A stretch of DNA of 64,000 nt from Streptomyces zaomyceticus (lineage in GTDB: Bacteria; Actinomycetota; Actinomycetes; Streptomycetales; Streptomycetaceae), in the NCBI RefSeq assembly GCF_014656215.1, contig NZ_BNBZ01000019.1:62001-126000 (forward strand). Reading direction: 5' to 3'. The position numbers and the translations under genes were made by a program. Of the stretch, positions 59,265-64,000 are shown piece after piece. The notes below the pieces were generated by a model. The model had not been told where the DNA came from and did no database searches. It worked only from the letters and a program-made list of their open reading frames with translations. The number at the start of each line of letters is the position of its first letter. Within the stretch, counting starts at the first letter, position 1.

Positions 59265-60599
59265 GTGGACGTCAACCTGGTCCTGCGCTCGACGCGTGTC
59301 ATCACCCCCGAGGGGACCCGCCCGGCGTCGATCGCCGTCTCCGGAGGGACGATCGCGGCCGTGCTGCCGTACGAGGCCGAGGTACCCGCCGGTGCCCGGC
59401 TGGAGGACGTCGGCGACGACGTCGTCCTGCCCGGACTCGTCGACACCCACGTGCATGTGAACGACCCCGGCCGCACCGAGTGGGAGGGCTTCTGGACCGC
59501 CACCCGCGCGGCCGCCGCCGGTGGCATCACCACACTCCTCGACATGCCGCTCAACTCGCTGCCGCCGACCACCACGGTGGAGAACCTGCGGGTCAAGCAG
59601 GAGGTCGCCCGCGCCAAGGCCCACGTCGACGTCGGCTTCTGGGGCGGCGCCCTGCCCGACAACGTCAAGGACCTGCGTCCGCTCCACGACGCCGGGGTCT
59701 TCGGCTTCAAGTGCTTCCTGTCGCCCTCCGGCGTCGAGGAGTTCCCCGAGCTCGACCAGGAGCGGCTGGCGACCTCGCTCGCCGAGATCTCCGGCTTCGA
59801 CGGCCTGATGATCGTGCACGCCGAGGACCCGCACCACCTCGCCGCAGCGCCCCAGCGCCCGGGCGGCGCCTACGCCGACTTCCTCGCCTCCCGTCCCCGG
59901 GACGCCGAGAACACGGCGATCGAGAACCTGATCAACCAGGCCCGCCGGCTCGACGCCCGCGTCCACGTCCTCCACCTCTCCTCCTCGGACGCGCTGCCGG
60001 TCATCGCCGCCGCCAAGGCCGAGGGCGTGAAGATCACGGTCGAGTCCTGTCCGCACTTCCTCACGCTCACCGCCGAGGAGATCCCGGACGGCGCCACCGA
60101 GTTCAAGTGCTGCCCGCCCATCCGTGAGGCCGTCAACCAGGACGCGCTGTGGCAGGGACTCGCGGACGGCACGATCGACTGCATCGTCTCCGACCACTCC
60201 CCGTCCACGGCCGACCTCAAGACGCCCGACTTCGCGTCCGCCTGGGGCGGCATCTCCTCCCTCCAGCTCGGCCTGCCCGCGATCTGGACCGAGGCCCGCC
60301 GCCGCGGCTTCGACCTCACGGACGTCGTCCGCTGGATGTCCGAGGGCCCTGCCCGGCTCGCCGGACTCACCCGCAAGGGCGCCATCGAGGCCGGCCGCGA
60401 CGCCGACTTCGCCGTCCTCGCTCCCGAGGCGACCTTCACGGTCGACCCGGCCGACCTCCAGCACCGCAACCGCATCACCGCCTACGCGGGCAAGACCCTC
60501 CACGGCGTCGTCACTTCCACCTGGCTGCGTGGAGAGCGGATCGCCGACAACGGCACCCTCGCCGAGCCCTCCGGCCGCCTCCTCGAAAGGAACAACTGA
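59265..60599 (+). CDS. allB: allantoinase
   Basis: A 444-residue zinc amidohydrolase that opens allantoin to allantoate. Metal ligands: LVDTHVHVNDPGRTEWEGFW (about residues 58-77), the carboxylated Lys in GFKCFLSPSGVEEFPE, later His in MIVHAEDPHH and VLHLSSSDAL, and the catalytic Asp in CIVSDHSPSTADLK. GTG start was chosen because AAGAAGGGG precedes it and VDVNLVLRSTRVITPEG is the family start. Allantoicase follows one base after its stop. Confidence 0.96.
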   Translation: MDVNLVLRSTRVITPEGTRPASIAVSGGTIAAVLPYEAEVPAGARLEDVGDDVVLPGLVDTHVHVNDPGRTEWEGFWTATRAAAAGGITTLLDMPLNSLPPTTTVENLRVKQEVARAKAHVDVGFWGGALPDNVKDLRPLHDAGVFGFKCFLSPSGVEEFPELDQERLATSLAEISGFDGLMIVHAEDPHHLAAAPQRPGGAYADFLASRPRDAENTAIENLINQARRLDARVHVLHLSSSDALPVIAAAKAEGVKITVESCPHFLTLTAEEIPDGATEFKCCPPIREAVNQDALWQGLADGTIDCIVSDHSPSTADLKTPDFASAWGGISSLQLGLPAIWTEARRRGFDLTDVVRWMSEGPARLAGLTRKGAIEAGRDADFAVLAPEATFTVDPADLQHRNRITAYAGKTLHGVVTSTWLRGERIADNGTLAEPSGRLLERNN

Positions 60600-60600
60600 C

Positions 60601-61716
60601 GTGTCCGCCATACCCAGCTTCACCGGTGACGCGAGCCCCTACGGCGGCGGCGACCCGTACGCCGACTACCGGACGGCCGACTTCCCCTTCACCCAGTACG
60701 CCGACCTCGCCGACCGGCGCCTCGGCGCGGGCGTGATCGCCGCCAACGACGAGTTCTTCGCCGAGCGCGAGAACCTGCTCAAGCCCGAGGCCGCCGAGTT
60801 CGACCCCGAGCACTTCGGCCACAAGGGCAAGATCATGGACGGCTGGGAGACCCGCCGCCGCCGCGGCGTCTCGGCCCAGCAGCCGCACCCCACCGAGGAC
60901 GACCACGACTGGGCCCTCGTACGGCTCGGCGCGCCCGGTGTCGTCCGCGGCATCGTCCTCGACACGGCCCACTTCCGCGGCAACTACCCGCAGGCCGTCT
61001 CCGTCGAGGCCGCCTCCGTCGCCGGCTCGCCCTCGCCCGAGGAGCTCCTCGCCGACGACGTGAAGTGGACGACGCTCGTTCCGCGCACCGCCGTCGGCGG
61101 TCACGCCGCCAACGGCTTCGCCGTCGACGTCGAGCAGCGCTTCACGCACCTGCGCGTCAACCAGCACCCCGACGGCGGCATCGCCCGCCTCCGGGTCTAC
61201 GGCGAGGTCGCCCCCGACCCGGCGTGGCTCGGGGTCCTCGGCACCTTCGACCTCGCGGCCCTGGAGAACGGCGGCCAGGTCGAGGACGCCTCCGACCGCT
61301 TCTACTCCCCGGCCACCAACACCATCCAGCCGGGCCGCTCCCGCAAGATGGACGACGGCTGGGAGACCCGCCGCCGCCGCGACAAGGGCAACGACTGGAT
61401 CCGCTACCAGCTGGTCGCCGAGTCCGAGATCCGCGCCGTCGAGATCGACACCGCCTACCTCAAGGGCAACAGCGCCGGCTGGGCCGCGCTCTCCGTCGCC
61501 GCCGAGGGCTCGGAGGAGTGGACCGAGATCCTGCCCCGGACCCGCCTCCAGCCCGACGCCAACCACCGCTTCGTGCTCGGCACGCCGGCGGTCGGCTCCC
61601 GGGTGCGGATCGACATCTACCCGGACGGCGGCATCTCCCGCCTGCGTCTCTTCGGCTCCCTCACGGAGGCCGGCGCGGCCCGTCTGACCGCCCGCCACCA
61701 GGAACTGGGCGGCTGA
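60601..61716 (+). CDS. alc: allantoicase
   Basis: A 371-residue enzyme that splits allantoate to ureidoglycolate and urea. It consists of two homologous jelly-roll repeats; the active-site motif MDGWETRRRR occurs in the first (about residues 79-88) and as MDDGWETRRRRDKGNDW in the second, and DTAHFRGNYP and DTAYLKGNSA mark each half, which is the diagnostic double-repeat pattern. GTG start one base after the allB stop, with GAAAGGA inside the end of allB, so the two are coupled. The next pathway enzyme (ureidoglycolate lyase) is not in this window. Confidence 0.96.
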   Translation: MSAIPSFTGDASPYGGGDPYADYRTADFPFTQYADLADRRLGAGVIAANDEFFAERENLLKPEAAEFDPEHFGHKGKIMDGWETRRRRGVSAQQPHPTEDDHDWALVRLGAPGVVRGIVLDTAHFRGNYPQAVSVEAASVAGSPSPEELLADDVKWTTLVPRTAVGGHAANGFAVDVEQRFTHLRVNQHPDGGIARLRVYGEVAPDPAWLGVLGTFDLAALENGGQVEDASDRFYSPATNTIQPGRSRKMDDGWETRRRRDKGNDWIRYQLVAESEIRAVEIDTAYLKGNSAGWAALSVAAEGSEEWTEILPRTRLQPDANHRFVLGTPAVGSRVRIDIYPDGGISRLRLFGSLTEAGAARLTARHQELGG

Positions 61717-61848
61717 CGCCGACGGGACCACCGACAGGCCGGGTACGCCCGGCCGTCCCGGGACTCCGGGGTCGGGCGGCCGACACCGCCCGACCCCCAG
61801 GGCTCCCGGTCACCCGAGAACTGGGCGGGTACGACACCCCGCCCGGCC

Positions 61849-61890
61849 CGCGAGGGCGCACCGGAACGACAGCACCGGTGCGCCCTCGCG
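61849..61890. terminator. bidirectional hairpin terminator
   Basis: A perfect 16-bp stem (61849-61864 with 61875-61890, ten-base loop) sits between the convergent alc and SDR genes and can end both transcripts. Confidence 0.8.
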
Positions 61891-61904
61891 AACCCTTTCC
61901 GGGG

Positions 61905-62645
61905 TCACGCCGCGTACCCGCCGTCCACCGAGAACTCGGCGCCCGTCACGTACCGCCCCTCCGGTCCCGCCAGGAAGGCGACCAGGGAGGCCACCTCGTC
62001 CGGGGTGCCGAAGCGGCCCAGCGCCGTCAGGGCCGCCTGGCCCTCCGCGTACGGCCCGTCCGCGGGATTCATGTCGGTGTCGATCGGGCCGGGGTGGACG
62101 AGATTCGCCGTGATGCCGCGACCGCCCAGGTCCCGGGCGAGCGCCTTGGTGAGGCCGGTCAGGGCCGACTTGCTCATCGCGTACAGGGATCCGCCGGGCC
62201 CCGGCACCCGCAGGGCCATGCAGCTGCCGATCGTGATGATCCGCCCGCCGTCCGGCAGGCGCCCGGCCGCCGCCTGCGAGGCGAGGAAGGCCGCCCGGAC
62301 GTTCACCGCGAGGACCCGGTCCACATCGGCGAGGGCCAGCGACTCCAGCGGGCCGAGGACCCCGACACCGGCGTTGTTGACCAGGACGTCCAGCCGGCCC
62401 AGGGCGTCCGCGGCCCATTCGACCGCCCCCGCGGCGTCCCCGGCGTCGGCCGCGTCGGCCCGCAGGGGCAGCGCCTTCCGTCCGGTCGCCGCGATCCGCG
62501 CGGCGACCTCCTCGGCCCGTGCCTCGTCCCGGGCGTAGGTGAAGGCGACGTCGGCGCCCTCCCGTGCGAGGCGCACGGCCGTGGCCGCGCCGATCCCGCG
62601 ACTGCCGCCCGTCACCAGAACCGCCGTGCCGTTCATCGTGGACAT
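61905..62645 (-). CDS. short-chain dehydrogenase/reductase
   Basis: A 246-residue classical SDR: cofactor motif TGGSRGIGAATAVRLAREGA (about residues 11-30), NNAGVG, the catalytic Ser in IITIGSCMAL, Tyr and Lys in YAMSKSAL, and the C-terminal GTPDEVASLVAFLAG/VDGGYAA. It reduces or oxidises a hydroxyl/keto group with NAD(P); the substrate is unknown. ATG at 62645 follows GGAGG at seven bases. Confidence 0.9.
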   Translation of the reverse strand: MSTMNGTAVLVTGGSRGIGAATAVRLAREGADVAFTYARDEARAEEVAARIAATGRKALPLRADAADAGDAAGAVEWAADALGRLDVLVNNAGVGVLGPLESLALADVDRVLAVNVRAAFLASQAAAGRLPDGGRIITIGSCMALRVPGPGGSLYAMSKSALTGLTKALARDLGGRGITANLVHPGPIDTDMNPADGPYAEGQAALTALGRFGTPDEVASLVAFLAGPEGRYVTGAEFSVDGGYAA

Positions 62646-62849
62646 CCCGAAACCTCCGTGGGGAGAAGCCAAAAGTGGTTGCGGGTTCAATGAAAGTCGC
62701 CGGGGCGCCCCGGAGCTGGCGGGAATCGGACGGGGACCCGCTCGCCGTCCCGTGCCCGATCACCCGCGCCCCCGATCGCCGATGAGTTCCGCCGAGCTGT
62801 GCCGTCTGCACGCGTGGGACACGATGGACCGGAGACGAAAGGCACCACC

Positions 62850-63464
62850 ATGGCCACGCTGAGCCTCACCCAGTTCCTGACCCTCGACGGCGTCCACCAG
62901 GCCCCCGGCGGCCCGGACGAGGACCGCAGCGGCGGATTCGAGCACGGCGGCTGGTCCGTTCCGTACGGGGACGAGGACTTCGGACGGTTCGTCGACGAGG
63001 TCTTCGCCCGGCCGACCGCCTTCCTCCTCGGGCGCCGTACGTACGAGATCTTCGCCGGCTACTGGCCGAAGCACGCCGACCCCGCCGATCCCGTCGCCAC
63101 CAAGCTCAACGCCCTCCCCAAGTACGTCGCCACCACCACCCTCGACTCCGCCGACTGGGCCGGGACCACCCTGCTCCGCGGCGATGTCGTCGAGGAGGTC
63201 GCCGCCCTCAAGGAGCGCACCGACGGCGAGATCCAGATGCACGGCAGCGCCGGTCTCGCCCGCACCCTCCTCGACCACGACCTCATCGACACCCTGCACC
63301 TGCTCGTCTTCCCCGTGGTCCTCGGCGCCGGCCGCCGCCTCTTCTCCGACGGAGTGCGTCCCACCGCCTTCCGGCAGACCGCCGCCCGCACCACGGGCGC
63401 GGGCGTCGCCGTCCACACGTACGAGCTGGAGGGCCGCCCCCGGTACGGCAGCTACGGCGACTGA
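62850..63464 (+). CDS. RibD-C/dihydrofolate-reductase-fold protein
   Basis: A 204-residue protein of the DHFR-like RibD C-terminal family: MATLSLTQFLTLDGVHQAPG, then PTAFLLGRRTYEIFAGYWPK, HGSAGLARTLLDHDLIDTLH and the conserved LLVFPVVLGAGRRLF. Such stand-alone domains are widespread and of unknown, presumably reductive, function. ATG follows GAAAGG at seven bases. It lies 204 bases after the divergent SDR gene. Confidence 0.88.
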   Translation: MATLSLTQFLTLDGVHQAPGGPDEDRSGGFEHGGWSVPYGDEDFGRFVDEVFARPTAFLLGRRTYEIFAGYWPKHADPADPVATKLNALPKYVATTTLDSADWAGTTLLRGDVVEEVAALKERTDGEIQMHGSAGLARTLLDHDLIDTLHLLVFPVVLGAGRRLFSDGVRPTAFRQTAARTTGAGVAVHTYELEGRPRYGSYGD

Positions 63465-63664
63465 ACCGGGATCCTTGGCGCGGGGCGCGGGGCGTAGCGG
63501 CAGCCGGCAGGGGTGTCATCGTCACGGCGGCCGGGCCGGCCGGCTCCGCCACCCCGGTCCACTGAAAGGTGTAGCCACCACGGGCCCGTCCGGGTAGCGT
63601 GATCGCTCCGTGTGCGAGCCGTCGAAGTCTCCACCCCGCTTCGAGAGTTGGAGACCGGCCCGCC

Positions 63665-64000
63665 ATGGCAGCTTCGTCCTCCTTTGCCACCCCCGTGTCG
63701 CTAGGCGCCCCGCGCCGGGCCTGGCTCACCGACCTGCCCGTGCTGCTCGTCGCCGTCGTCTGGGGTGCCAGCTACCTCGCGGCCAAGGGCATCACCACCA
63801 CCCACACCGTCATCGCGGTGCTCGTCCTGCGGTTCGCGGTGGTCCTGCCCGTCCTCGTCGTCGCCGGCTGGACCAGGCTCCGGGCGCTGAGCGCGGCCCA
63901 GTGGCGCGGCGCGGGCACCCTCGGGCTGATCCTCGGCGGGATCTTCCTCCTGGAGACCTACGGCGTCGTCCACACCTCCGCCACCAACGCGGGTCTGATC
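63665..64000 (+). CDS. EamA/DMT-family transporter, 3' end outside window
   Basis: The first 112 residues of a drug/metabolite transporter. After a short tail (MAASSSFATPVSLGAPRRAW) there are membrane segments LPVLLVAVVWGASYLAAKGI (with the typical WGASYLAAK of EamA helix 1) and IAVLVLRFAVVLPVLVVAGW, and LILGGIFLLETYGVVHTSAT. The gene runs off the window. A TAGCGT -10-like element lies about 70 bases upstream. Confidence 0.85.
   Translation, partial: MAASSSFATPVSLGAPRRAWLTDLPVLLVAVVWGASYLAAKGITTTHTVIAVLVLRFAVVLPVLVVAGWTRLRALSAAQWRGAGTLGLILGGIFLLETYGVVHTSATNAGLI

Overview
The base composition, the coding style (third positions almost always G or C, many GTG starts, four-base ATGA/GTGA gene overlaps) and the gene families point to a Streptomyces-type actinomycete chromosome. 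The order gcl, catalase, glxR, hyi, 2-oxo-4-hydroxy-4-carboxy-5-ureidoimidazoline decarboxylase, hydroxyisourate hydrolase, urate oxidase and further on malate synthase, an IclR repressor, allantoinase and allantoicase is the purine/ureide catabolism region known from that genus. I saw no rRNA, tRNA, CRISPR array, transposase or prophage gene.

Layout. 1-17.7 kb is accessory metabolism and regulation: the tail of an acetate-type transporter, a small GNAT, a sugar ABC importer without its own ATPase that runs straight into a LuxR-type LAL regulator, a perhydrolase-like hydrolase, an LLM monooxygenase with its FMN reductase, a second LAL regulator, a PucR-like regulator, an AraC regulator and two paralogous small hydrolases with different nucleophile residues (Ser versus Asp). 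17.7-18.35 kb is a gene graveyard with a frameshifted TrmB/LuxR remnant and the tail of an SDR. 18.3-28.9 kb holds a Nudix hydrolase, CorA, a winged-helix protein, a GAF-LuxR regulator divergent from two tandem acyl-CoA ligases, a GNAT, a TIGR04222-like membrane protein and a zinc-ribbon/Mrr-like protein.

28.9-45.8 kb is the first half of the ureide system. Glyoxylate is consumed by Gcl, Hyi and GlxR; catalase sits beside urate oxidase, which makes hydrogen peroxide; uraD-uraH-uricase convert urate to allantoin; two NCS2 permeases, an 8-oxoguanine deaminase and a hydantoin-racemase homologue complete the co-directional group. A DUF5937/ArsR-MFS pair and a secreted HNH protein are inserted between gcl and the catalase. 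45.8-50.9 kb holds Streptomyces proteins of unknown or secreted type. 51.2-61.7 kb is the second half: malate synthase, a MobA-like nucleotidyltransferase, a two-component system and ABC exporter (probably unrelated), then allR and the divergent allB-alc. 61.9-64 kb ends with an SDR, a RibD-C/DHFR-like protein and a truncated EamA transporter.

The strongest observation is regulatory. Four promoters scattered over 30 kb (gcl, hyi-glxR, aceB, allR/allB) each carry two TTCC-N7-GGAA-type palindromes whose starts are exactly 21 bp apart, as expected for the local IclR repressor AllR. A second palindrome, TTCAACA-N3-TGTTGAA, occurs at katA, uraD, aceB and allB and overlaps the -35 box at the first three; its binding protein is not obvious and it may mark a second, undescribed layer of control.
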